Origin: UBA5794 sp964196275
GTDB taxonomy: Bacteria > Actinomycetota > Acidimicrobiia > Spongiisociales > UBA5794
DNA: 12,249 bases
Direction: 5' to 3'
NCBI GenBank assembly: GCA_964196275.1
Contig: CAXMSN010000020.1
Coordinates: 1-12,249 of the forward strand
Shown: positions 1-7,700 of the stretch, one piece after another
How the letters are laid out: every line of letters begins with the position of its first letter
How positions within the stretch are numbered: position 1 is the first letter of the stretch
The notes under the pieces: generated by a model
What the model was told of the DNA's origin: nothing
The model's input: the letters and a program-made list of their open reading frames with translations, nothing else
The model's database searches: none
Translations under genes and position numbers: made by a program

Positions 1-132
1 CTCCAACCACTGAAAGCATCCTCGACATGATGAAGCAACTCGGGGACTGACATGTTCAAGGTCGCATGGTCTTCGGTCCGATCGAACAAGGTCAGGCTCC
101 TCCTTACCTCATTTGCGATCATCATCGGTGTC
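1..132 (+). repeat. Left arm of a diverged inverted repeat (fold-back)
   Basis: Bases 1-132 match the reverse complement of 441-572 at 128 of 132 positions (pairing rule i + j = 573). The four differences are at 82, 111, 121 and 129. Similarity stops abruptly after 132. On the other side the match is still perfect at base 1, so the arm may continue beyond the window. The arm carries the last 16 codons of the ABC ATPase and the first 27 codons of its permease. In the permease frame two differences are synonymous (111, 129) and two are conservative (Ala/Ser at 82, Val/Ile at 121). That looks like natural strain or paralogue variation rather than random read error. Confidence 0.93.
2..132 (+). 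pseudogene. Fragment: end of ABC ATPase plus start of FtsX-type permease (inverted copy)
   Basis: Read on the plus strand, 2-51 encodes the ATPase C-terminus ending in MMKQLGD and a TGA. After one base, ATG at 52 opens a permease that reads MFKVAWSSVRSNKVRLLL and continues to about residue 27. Beyond 132 the frame runs antisense through the minus-strand permease and then the ATPase. The 282-codon open frame from 52 to 900 is therefore not a real protein past residue 27. If the inversion is real, this is a broken second copy of the transporter operon. If it is an artefact, the fragment does not exist in the genome. Confidence 0.75.
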
Positions 133-521
133 AATTCTGGAGTCACACCCCATGAGAATCCGAGCGTTGGTGGCCCGAACCCGCCAATCACTTTGCCGTC
201 TGAGTCCACGAGTTGTGCGAGGCCGGCAACACCCGCTTCAGCCTTCGAGACTCCGTCGACGTTCATCACGTCGTCGAAGACCTCCTCGGGGAAGGACACC
301 TGGACTTGGCCGAACTCGTTCCCGAACTCGGGTTCCTCCGGGTACACGTACACATCGACGCCTGCGGAGATGTCGCCGAGTAGGGACTCGAAGCGGCTGT
401 TGATCGTGTCGGTGAAGACGAACGATCCGGCGACGAACGCGACGCCGATGACGATCGCAAACGAGGTAAGGAGGAGCCTGACCTTGTTCGCTCGGACCGA
501 AGACCATGCGACCTTGAACAT
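133..521 (-). CDS. FtsX/MacB-type ABC transporter permease, N-terminal part only
   Basis: The ATG at 521 lies one base after the ATPase TGA (TGACATG), so the two genes are co-transcribed and probably co-translated. The first about 130 residues are visible. There is a short cytoplasmic start (MFKVAWSSVRANKVRLLL), one membrane segment at about residues 16-38, then an extracytoplasmic stretch rich in Asp, Val and Gly. This is the usual start of actinobacterial MacB-PCD/FtsX permeases, which normally run to about 800 residues with four or more membrane segments. With the neighbouring ATPase it would form a MacB/LolCDE-like transporter or envelope mechanotransmission complex; the substrate cannot be read from sequence. 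After about base 133 the frame stays open but enters the inverted arm and is antisense to itself, so homology ends there. Confidence 0.8.
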
Positions 522-572
522 GTCAGTCCCCGAGTTGCTTCATCATGTCGAGGATGCTTTCAGTGGTTGGAG
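441..572 (-). repeat. Right arm of the inverted repeat
   Basis: This arm is the partner of 1-132. Here it lies in its expected place, spanning the junction between the ABC ATPase gene and the permease gene on the minus strand. The sequence between the arms (133-440) is ordinary permease coding sequence, so this arm looks like the original and the left arm like the added or chimeric copy. Confidence 0.93.
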
Positions 573-1248
573 CATGGACCTCAGCAACCCCTTTCCCGTC
601 ATCAAGGAAGATCACTCGATCGGAGTACGAGGCCGACTGGGCGTCATGGGTGACCATGACGATCGTCTGGCCGAATTCGTCGACGGCGTGGCGCATGAAC
701 TGGAGGAGCTCGTTCCCCGATTTCGAGTCGAGGTTCCCGCTCGGCTCGTCCGCGAACACGATCGACGGTTTGGACACCAGCGCCCGAGCTGCTGCAACCC
801 GCTGCTGCTGGCCACCCGAAAGCTCCGACGGGCGATGAGTGAGGCGGTCATCGAGATCGACGGCCGACACAACCTGCTCGTACCACTCGTCATCTGCTGA
901 TGCCCCCGCGATCGAGAGCGGCAAGAGGATGTTCTCTCGTGCGTTGAGCGTCGGAATGAGGTTGAAGGCCTGGAAGACGAAGCCGATGCGCTCGCGTCGA
1001 ACGAGAGTGAGTTCCTTGTCAGACAGCGAACCGAGTTCGATATCTCCGAGATACACGGAACCACTGGACAGCGTGTCCAGCCCGGCAAGACAGTGAAGCA
1101 GTGTCGACTTTCCCGAGCCCGAAGGTCCCATGATCGCCGTGAACTCGCCCTGCTTGAAGTCCGCCGTTACGCCATCAAGGGCGTTCACCGCGGCGTCGCC
1201 CTCGCCGTATGTTTTTGCACCGCTTTCGACGCGAACTGCACTTGTCAT
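523..1248 (-). CDS. ABC transporter ATP-binding protein, MacB/LolD type
   Basis: This 241-aa protein, a typical length for the family, powers the transporter whose permease follows one base later. All nucleotide-binding motifs are present: Walker A GPSGSGKST at residues 41-49, Q-loop Gln93 in VFQAFNLIP, signature LSGGQ at 143-147, Walker B IVFADEP with catalytic Glu168, D-loop SGNLD, and switch His201 in VTHD. Residue 170 is Ser, where many relatives have Thr (DEPTGNLD). The stretch VFQAFNLIPTLNARENILLPL is characteristic of the LolD/MacB/FtsE group rather than of nutrient importers. The start is supported by a strong GGGAGGA ribosome site five bases upstream of the ATG. A hairpin terminator about 140 bp upstream separates it from the preceding operon, so it probably has its own promoter, which I could not define. 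Substrate unknown. Confidence 0.95.
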   Translation of the reverse strand: MTSAVRVESGAKTYGEGDAAVNALDGVTADFKQGEFTAIMGPSGSGKSTLLHCLAGLDTLSSGSVYLGDIELGSLSDKELTLVRRERIGFVFQAFNLIPTLNARENILLPLSIAGASADDEWYEQVVSAVDLDDRLTHRPSELSGGQQQRVAAARALVSKPSIVFADEPSGNLDSKSGNELLQFMRHAVDEFGQTIVMVTHDAQSASYSDRVIFLDDGKGVAEVHAPTTESILDMMKQLGD

Positions 1249-1314
1249 TGTGTCCTCCCAAACCCCGTTCGTACAAGAGTAGGACCGGCTCTAAAGCCAT
1301 CGTCTACGTGTTCT

Positions 1315-1368
1315 AACGCTCCCGGCATTCCCATGGCTCGTTTCGCTCACCCGTCCCCGGCGAGCGTT
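1315..1368. other. Weak inverted repeat upstream of the ABC operon
   Basis: AACGCTC (1315-1321) and GAGCGTT (1362-1368) are perfect 7-base inverted copies 40 bases apart, in the 196-base gap between the ABC operon and the 80-aa gene. They could be a looped operator or chance. No convincing -10/-35 pair was found in this gap. Confidence 0.25.
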
Positions 1369-1385
1369 GGGCCGATGTGATGGGA

Positions 1386-1423
1386 ATCAGAAGAGCCCGA
1401 CCTTTCGGCCGGGCTCTTCTGAT
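1386..1423 (-). terminator. Strong hairpin terminator after the regulator operon
   Basis: There is a perfect 14-bp stem: ATCAGAAGAGCCCG (1386-1399) pairs with CGGGCTCTTCTGAT (1410-1423) around a 10-base loop. It lies 21 bases after the stop of the 80-aa gene, between two minus-strand transcription units. The T-tract is poor on both strands, as is common in high-GC actinobacteria. Confidence 0.8.
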
Positions 1424-1444
1424 CGATTGTGGCTGGAGCTCTCG

Positions 1445-1687
1445 CTAGGCAGCCTTCTGGACGGTCCGTCGTGCTGCTGGCTTCGGGAGCACGAGGATGG
1501 TGTCTGAGACCAGTTCTGGCCTGTCAGGCAGCATCCATGCCCCGACTCGTACGAGCGAGCGGGCGACTGACTTCCGGATCTTGCGAAGCGTTGGTTCGGC
1601 CGTCATGGCCGTGTGGAGCTCTGGGAGCATCCATGACTGGTACGCCTCTAGGTGGTCATTGGTCAGTTGGGTTCCGTACGGGTTCAT
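1445..1687 (-). CDS. Hypothetical 80-aa protein coupled to the ArsR-type regulator
   Basis: I do not recognise this family. The protein has 80 residues and no convincing membrane segment or signal peptide. The middle (about residues 33-52) is basic and amphipathic (RKIRKSVARSLVRVGAWML) and the C-terminus is basic (KPAARRTVQKAA). The start is well supported: its ATG overlaps the regulator's TGA (ATGA), and GGGAGGAGAG lies just upstream inside the regulator gene, so translation should be coupled. It is the last gene before the terminator. It could be a small partner or effector of the regulator. A toxin or antitoxin role is possible, but nothing in the sequence shows it. Confidence 0.7.
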   Translation of the reverse strand: MNPYGTQLTNDHLEAYQSWMLPELHTAMTAEPTLRKIRKSVARSLVRVGAWMLPDRPELVSDTILVLPKPAARRTVQKAA

Positions 1688-2793
1688 GATCTCTCCTCCC
1701 GTGTCTCTTGGGATCTGTGGATGTAGTGGTTCAAATAGGTTGCGGCCTCCGGGAGGGTCTCCTCTCGGAGTGAGTACTTCTTGTCTCCGCCCATGTGGAC
1801 CTTCACAAGCCCTGCCGCTCGCAGCATCATCATGTGGTGGTGCATCGTTGACTTCGCGACGTCCGCCTCGGTGGCGAGTTCGACGAGGCCCGCATCACCC
1901 TGGGCAAGCTTTCTGAGGATCTTGAGCCTGCGCTCATCTCCGAGTGCTTTGTGGAGCTTGACGAGCCACTGTGGCGGCGCATCCGGGTCCGATGACAGCG
2001 TTCGTTCCGAGACCGGGTACGCCATGATCAGAAGGTCCGCCGCCTCTGCAAGCACTACCCATGGCCGGGAAACCATCGAGGGCATCAAGACCACAGGGGT
2101 GGCTACGTGCCTGTCCTCGATCGAGATCCCGTTGGACGCGATCTCCACCAACCGCTCCGGGGACAGCCTGCGAGCCATCGACCGTTTCGACTTGTAATCC
2201 TCTTCGAGGTACTGGCGGAACTCAGCTTCATGCTTCTTGAACGTTTGTTCGTGGACCTCTGTCAGCGTGCTGACGAGAACCTGCCGTGTCTCTGAGGGTT
2301 CGAGCTCCAACAGATAGCGGAGTGTCTCACGCCATGCTTTCGCCTTGACCGTCGAGAACGCCTTGAGATCAAGAAGTTGGTCGATGGCACCAGGCAGCCC
2401 TTCGGCAGCATCTGCAACGATCTCTCGTTCCTTCTCATCGAAGTCCTGATACAGGCTGATCATCTTGTAGCGGAGATCGATCGGGTCGTAGCCCCCGAGG
2501 AAGGTGAGGAACTCTGCGACGGACTGTCCGTCTCCGGCCTCGGGGAGCAACGTAACCAGGGAGATCCAGGTTCCGCCTGATGGCATCGGTGCGAGCCTCG
2601 CCTTCGTCTCCGGAGTGAGGTCGTCCAAGATGCCGTTGAAGAAGTCGTCCTCAATGTCGAGATCGCCGAGCGGCGTTCCACATTCAGTCTCGGCGATGAT
2701 CCACAGCGACAGCAGTAGATCCAACGCTGAGCTGTATTTCACCGAGATGCTGACCGCTGACTTGCGCTCAACCGTGTAGTCCTTGACCTTCAT
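1684..2793 (-). CDS. ArsR-type winged-helix transcriptional regulator with long N-terminal domain
   Basis: A 369-aa protein. The last third (about residues 278-345) is an ArsR/HTH_20-like winged helix: LVKLHKALGDERRLKILRKL is the typical first helix, residues about 311-328 (DVAKSTMHHHMMMLRAAG) form the recognition helix, and the VHMGGDKKYSL stretch is the wing. The first about 270 residues are mostly alpha-helical and lack the metal-binding cysteine motif of SmtB/ArsR sensors, with Cys38 the only Cys. Metal sensing is therefore unlikely and the ligand is unknown. Actinobacteria have many such long ArsR-family proteins (DUF5937-like), but assignment to that exact family is an inference. It is preceded by its own promoter with an overlapping palindrome, which points to autorepression, and is followed by a coupled 80-aa gene. 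Start ATG at 2793 is preceded by a modest AAGAAGAGA site. Confidence 0.88.
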   Translation of the reverse strand: MKVKDYTVERKSAVSISVKYSSALDLLLSLWIIAETECGTPLGDLDIEDDFFNGILDDLTPETKARLAPMPSGGTWISLVTLLPEAGDGQSVAEFLTFLGGYDPIDLRYKMISLYQDFDEKEREIVADAAEGLPGAIDQLLDLKAFSTVKAKAWRETLRYLLELEPSETRQVLVSTLTEVHEQTFKKHEAEFRQYLEEDYKSKRSMARRLSPERLVEIASNGISIEDRHVATPVVLMPSMVSRPWVVLAEAADLLIMAYPVSERTLSSDPDAPPQWLVKLHKALGDERRLKILRKLAQGDAGLVELATEADVAKSTMHHHMMMLRAAGLVKVHMGGDKKYSLREETLPEAATYLNHYIHRSQETREERS

Positions 2794-2830
2794 GCGAATC
2801 TCTTCTTACCTGTGTTTGTTTCTTCGTACT

Positions 2831-2848
2831 GTTCGAAGTCTATCGAAC
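2831..2848. promoter_or_regulatory. Palindromic operator overlapping the -10 box
   Basis: A perfect inverted repeat with 6-base arms and a 6-base spacer: GTTCGA, TAGACT, TCGAAC on the minus strand. The spacer is exactly the -10 hexamer. A dimeric winged-helix protein bound here would block RNA polymerase, so the regulator encoded just downstream is the natural candidate. Binding itself is inference. Confidence 0.6.
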
Positions 2849-2865
2849 GGTTAGGGAAACGTCAA
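2837..2865 (-). promoter_or_regulatory. Sigma-70-type promoter of the ArsR-type regulator
   Basis: On the minus strand, TTGACG (2865-2860) is followed by exactly 17 bases and then TAGACT (2842-2837). These are good matches to the TTGACA and TATAAT consensus with ideal spacing. The expected transcription start is near 2830, giving a leader of about 37 bases before the ATG at 2793. It is the clearest promoter in the window. Confidence 0.75.
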
Positions 2866-2870
2866 GTCAT

Positions 2871-2886
2871 TTCGGAAAATTCCGAA
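2871..2886. promoter_or_regulatory. Second palindrome just upstream of the -35 box
   Basis: TTCGGAA and TTCCGAA form a 7-2-7 palindrome five bases upstream of the -35 box. Its half-site shares TTCG with the palindrome over the -10 (GTTCGA). It may be a second operator, an activator site, or part of a weak terminator for the gene that ends at 2917. Confidence 0.45.
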
Positions 2887-2916
2887 TTGCTCCATGAAAT
2901 CGGAACGATGGACGAT

Positions 2917-4608
2917 CTACGGTGCCGTTTCGGGGAGTTGGGCCGGGACGCTGATATCCAAGCGTTCTTCGATCCATCTGATGTTGGCAGTCATCGGCCG
3001 TCCGACCTCTTCTGACGCGAGGTAGGCGAGGCGGGAGGAGGGTGGGGGGATGTCGTAGCCGATGAGTTGAAGAACGATCGTGTCATCGTCCACCTCGATG
3101 GAGTTGATGCGGAGTGGTAGCTCGTCGACATCAGGAAACCCTTCCTCAAGCCAGTCGTCTACTGCGGAGGATGCGTTCCTCAGGTCCGCCGTCTGCTGGA
3201 GAAGGCTCTGCCCGGTGAGCACGAGAGGGATCGTTATGAGAACGATCGCAAGAACAACGAGCGCAAACGAGGTCCGGATCCTGTTCCTGCGGTAGTACAG
3301 GCGACTCCATGAGCTGTAGCCGACGAGCAGGAAGACGATTCCTGCCATGAGGACGATGGAAAAGAGGTTCGTCAGGAACAACAGTGTCGCACCGGCTGCC
3401 TGGCTGTAGTCCGCCGCTTGCAGGGTGATACCGATGACCGCCAGCGGTGGGACCAGAGCGATCGCCACAGCCACACCCGGGAGCGCTTCTGTCGATTCCT
3501 TCCTCGAGATCCCGTATGCGCCGGCCGCTCCGGCAGCGATCGCTATGGCGAGGTCGAGTAGCGACGGCGCTGTTCGAGATGTCACCTGGTCGTTGGCGAC
3601 CACAGCCGAGAGATCCGGAATGAGGGCGGCCAACGCCCATGCGATCGCGACCGAACCTATTGCGCCGCCGAGGACGACGAGGCCTGAGATGCTCGCAGAT
3701 CGCGATCTGCCATTGATGAGGCCGGCGGAGATGCCGAGTATGGGGGTCATCAGGGGTGCGACCAACATGGCGCCGATCACTACCGCGGTCGAGTCGACGC
3801 CGATCCCGAACGTGGCGATCGCCGTAGCCAGACCCATGAGTATGGAGAAGCGGGTGATGCGTTCACGGGCATCACCACGGTGAAGGAAGACTCGGTCGTC
3901 GACGTGCTCGACGTCTTCCGGATCCATCTCGGTTTTCGATAGCCAGTATGTGGTGACCGCATACGTGTCTGATGGGTCGATGGTGTCGATCGCATCCCGG
4001 CTCGAGATCGAGAACACGACGCCGATGATCGTACGGGCTATCAGGATGAAGGATCCACCGACGACTGCGACAGGAACGGCAGCTTCCGGGACAAGCAGGA
4101 CGAGTCCGCCGACTGCGAGCAATATGAGTCCTCGGATGAACACCCAGGCGTTGGCTCCGTGCTCGTTCCGCCGCCTGATCGCCGACCATGCGTCGACGAT
4201 CCCTCGGATCGCCACGACGAGGCCGAGGAAGATCCCAACCACGTATAGGGTCTCGGCAGGCCACACCCAGATCGTCACGCCCGCAACGATCGCTGCGGCC
4301 GGCTGTACATAGTCCCTGTAGTGCTTCTTCAACCGAACCACGCCGAAAAGTTCGATGGATCCGAAGACGATCAGAGCGAACGACACGATTTCCTCGATCT
4401 CGATGAGATCGCCGGGATCGGCAGCCAGGATGTAGAGGACGATCGTCGCTACGACGCCTTGGGCGATGACCTTTGCGAGACCTCCGCTTCTCGAACTGCC
4501 GGGAACCGAGTCGCCGTTCACCAAGTCGGAGGTTGTCTTGCCAACGACGGGTTCAAGTTCCCCGGTGATGTTCGCTTCGGGCTCGTCTGGCGTCTGGTCG
4601 TCCGTCAC
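2917..4608 (-). CDS. DUF308 (HdeD-like) - DUF389 fusion membrane protein
   Basis: A 563-aa integral membrane protein. Residues 1-45 are acidic and probably cytoplasmic. Residues about 46-200 hold about six short hydrophobic segments with Trp and Pro at segment ends, resembling the HdeD/DUF308 repeat. A hydrophilic linker rich in Asp (204-250) follows. Residues about 253-460 match DUF389, with GVDSTAVVIGAMLVAPLMTPI at about 270-290 and VAIALVPPLAVIGI at 381-394 as the family's hallmark stretches. The C-terminal about 100 residues are soluble, with an alternating beta-like pattern. DUF389 proteins have no settled biochemical role. Start is GTG at 4608 with no visible ribosome site and a possible -10 box that would make the message leaderless. 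It lies 158 bases after metH and 123 bases before the regulator; a functional link to either is not evident. Confidence 0.85.
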   Translation of the reverse strand: MTDDQTPDEPEANITGELEPVVGKTTSDLVNGDSVPGSSRSGGLAKVIAQGVVATIVLYILAADPGDLIEIEEIVSFALIVFGSIELFGVVRLKKHYRDYVQPAAAIVAGVTIWVWPAETLYVVGIFLGLVVAIRGIVDAWSAIRRRNEHGANAWVFIRGLILLAVGGLVLLVPEAAVPVAVVGGSFILIARTIIGVVFSISSRDAIDTIDPSDTYAVTTYWLSKTEMDPEDVEHVDDRVFLHRGDARERITRFSILMGLATAIATFGIGVDSTAVVIGAMLVAPLMTPILGISAGLINGRSRSASISGLVVLGGAIGSVAIAWALAALIPDLSAVVANDQVTSRTAPSLLDLAIAIAAGAAGAYGISRKESTEALPGVAVAIALVPPLAVIGITLQAADYSQAAGATLLFLTNLFSIVLMAGIVFLLVGYSSWSRLYYRRNRIRTSFALVVLAIVLITIPLVLTGQSLLQQTADLRNASSAVDDWLEEGFPDVDELPLRINSIEVDDDTIVLQLIGYDIPPPSSRLAYLASEEVGRPMTANIRWIEERLDISVPAQLPETAP

Positions 4609-4614
4609 TGCGTC

Positions 4615-4620
4615 AGCTTA
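4615..4620 (-). promoter_or_regulatory. Possible -10 box for a leaderless DUF389 transcript
   Basis: TAAGCT on the minus strand ends six bases before the GTG start at 4608. That places the expected transcription start on the start codon itself. There is no Shine-Dalgarno sequence, which fits leaderless translation, common in actinobacteria. No good -35 was found; TTGGCC with a 19-base spacer is the best match. Confidence 0.35.
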
Positions 4621-4686
4621 CGCGACGAGACGGTCGTGCGGCCAAGTCCGCCAGGTGCGCGCCGCCTCTTCACTTGGCACTGCCGC

Positions 4687-4709
4687 CAGCCGATGCTTGA
4701 GTTCGGCTG
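4687..4709 (-). other. Hairpin in the metH-DUF389 gap
   Basis: CAGCCGA (4687-4693) pairs with TCGGCTG (4703-4709) around a 9-base loop, 58 bases downstream of the metH stop. It has no T-run, so it is at best a weak terminator or an mRNA 3'-end stabiliser. Nothing else was recognised in the 158-base gap 4609-4766. Confidence 0.25.
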
Positions 4710-4766
4710 ACGCGGGAACGGTGCCGGTCGGCTTCATCTGGCTCAACCCAAGTCGGGACGACGTCC

Positions 4767-7700
4767 TCAGGTGCGCTCAGCACGTTGCTCCCTTGGTTTC
4801 CGTGCGATGAAGTACTTGGCCTGCCGGTGGTGGCAGATGATCGCCGATGTCGTCTGCTCAGGTTGGTACTGGAACCCCGTCTCCGGTCCGACTTCGATAC
4901 CGAGTCCGTCCGCCCCCAATAGTTCTGCAACGGTCAGGTTGTCCTCGAGATCTGGGCATGCCGGGTAGCCCCACGAGTACCTGCCACCTTGGAACTTCTG
5001 CCGGAAGAGCCCGCGGATCGTTGGGTGGTCATCAGCACCGATACCCAGTTCGGAGCGAATACGACTGTGCCAGTACTCGGCGAGTGCTTCCGTCATCTCG
5101 ACGCCAAGACCATGCAGCTTGAGATACTCCTCGTATCTGTCCTCAGCGAAGAGCTGCTCTGTCCGCTCGGAGACCGCTGCACCCATCGTGACGATGTGGA
5201 ATGCAGCAACGTCGGTCACGTCGGATGAGATGGGGGCGAAGTAGTCAGCGATACACAGCCACGGCGCCTCGTTCTGACGAGGGAAGCTGAAGCGCGTCCG
5301 CTCGGCCGTCCGGTCCTCGTCCGTCCAGATGATGACGTGATCACCGTCAGAGTTCGCAGGGAAGTAGCCGTACACAAGCTGCGGGTTGAGAAGGTCCCCA
5401 GACTGGGCCGATGCAATAGCGGCACGGAGCTCGGGCGCCAGGCGCTCCTTGAACTCGGCGTCGGTTTCGCCTTTCTCTGGCCGGTACTGCCACTGGTTCC
5501 GGAACAGCGCCGTTGTGTTGAGGTACGGGCGGATCTCGTCGAGAGAGATCCCTTTGACGATTCGCTCCCCGAGAAACGGAGGGGTTGGAACTGGCTCGCC
5601 AGCCGAGACGTCGGGAGACCGTTCTGGTGCCTCCTCCTGCTCGACGACATCCTGCTGGCGCGGACGCTGTATCCGAGGCTTGGCAGCGGGCCGTTCACCG
5701 GATCCGGTGATCCACTCCATGGCATCCAGGCCGGCGAACGCATCCTTTCCGTATACGAGCTCTCCCGCGTATCGGGTGGCGAGGTCATCTTCGACATAGC
5801 TCCTGGTGAGCGCCGCGCCACCGAGGAGCACCGGGACGTCATCGAGCCCTTGGCGTGTCAGCTCATCGAGGTTGTCCCTCATTATCAGCGTGCTCTTGAC
5901 AAGGAGGCCACTCATTCCAATGGCATCCGCCTGATGCTCCGAGTAGGCATCGATCATCTCGGCAATGGAGACCTTGATGCCGAGATTGTGCACCCGGTAC
6001 CCGTTGTTCGTCAGGATGATGTCGACGAGGTTCTTCCCGATGTCATGGACGTCACCCCTCACAGGGGCAGGCACGATGCGTCCCCTGTCTGCAGCGGCGG
6101 CCTGGTCGAGTTGCGGCTCCAGATACCTAACCGCAGCTTTCATCGTCTGAGCGGATCGCAGCACGAATGGGAGTTGCATCTCGCCGGCGCCGAACAGGTC
6201 TCCGACGATCTTCATCCCTGCCAACAGGATGTCGTTGATGATCTCGAGTGCGGGCATGGTCTCGAGTGCCGTGTCGAGATCTTCCTCAAGCCCGACGGCA
6301 TTGCCGGTGACGATCCTCTTCGTCAGCCGCTCGGGGAGGTCAAGTCCCTCAAGGGGATCGACTGTCTTGGAGGACTCCGTTGCATCTGAGAAGGATTCGA
6401 GCAAGACCTCGAGCGGATCGTACGTGTCGGTCTGTCTGTTGTAGATCAAGTCGAGGCATGTCGAGACGTCGTCCTCGGCGATCTCGGACAACTGAGTGAT
6501 CTTGCCTGCGTGGATGATGGCTGCATCGAGTCCTGCAGAGATGCACTCGTGCAGAAACACAGAGTTCAGGACACGTCTGAGCGCCGGTTTGAGCCCGAAC
6601 GAGACGTTCGAGATACCGAGGACCGTCGTGACTCCCGGTAGCTCGGCTTTGATGCGCGTGATCGCTTCGATCGTTGCGATGGCGTCGCCGCGGAGGTCGT
6701 CGTCACCCGTCGAAAGAGGGAAAGTCAGCGGATCGAATATCAGGTCCTCCGGTGCAAGCCCGTAGCGCTCGGTCGCAAGCGTGTGGATCCGATGCGCTAT
6801 CTCGAGCTTCCATTCGAGGTCTCGAGCTTGGCCCCGTTCGTCGATCAGGAGGCATATGACGGCGGCACCGTGCTCCTTCGCAAGAGACAGGACACGATCG
6901 ATACGTGAGCCTTCGCCTTCCCCGTCTTCGAGGTTCGCAGAATTGAGGACGGAGCGACCACCGATGCGCTCGAGCGCGGCTTCCATCACCGGCGTCTCGG
7001 TGGAATCGATGACGACGGGAGCCGTGATTTCCATCGCAAACCGTTGAGCGAGGGGGCCGATGTCCTGAGCCCCATCCCTACCGACGTAGTCGACGCACAG
7101 GTCTACCAGGTGTGCGCCTTCAGCGACCTGGCCTTCCCCGATGGAGATGCAACGATCGAGGTCCCCATCGAGCATTGCATCCCTGAAGGCCTTCGACCCG
7201 TTGGCGTTGGTTCGCTCTCCGATGATCATCAGCGAAGTGTCCTGATGAAGGCTCACAGCGCTATAGGTTGATGTAACTGCGACGATCGGTTCGGGGCTCC
7301 GCTCAGCGGGAGTGAGCCGGCCCAGCTTCTCGACGAGAAGCTCGATGTACTCAGGCGTCGTACCGCAGCAACCGCCGATGACGCTGACGCCGAAATCGGT
7401 CACGAACGTGGACAGGTGACTGACCATGTCGTTGGGGTCGAGGTCGTAGTGCATTGCACCGTCGACGACGGATGGAAGGCCGGCGTTGGGGATGATGCTG
7501 ACAGGAACGCTGGAGTGCCGGGTGAGGTGCCTCACCGCCTCGTACATCTCGACGGGTCCCGTGGCGCAGTTCAGTCCAACGACATCTGGCCCGAGGGACT
7601 CAAGAACGTTCAATGCCGCACCGATCTCGGTGCCAGGAAGCATGCGACCTGTGAGCTCGATCGTCACTTGCGCCTGGATGGGGACGTCGCGACCAGATGT

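Noticed and set aside
52..900. Plus-strand open frame of 282 codons starting like a permease
   Set aside because: Only the first about 27 residues are permease-like, and they come from the inverted arm. The rest is antisense to the true permease and ABC ATPase.
5337..6389. 350-codon plus-strand open frame
   Set aside because: Antisense shadow of metH, with no family resemblance and no convincing ribosome site.
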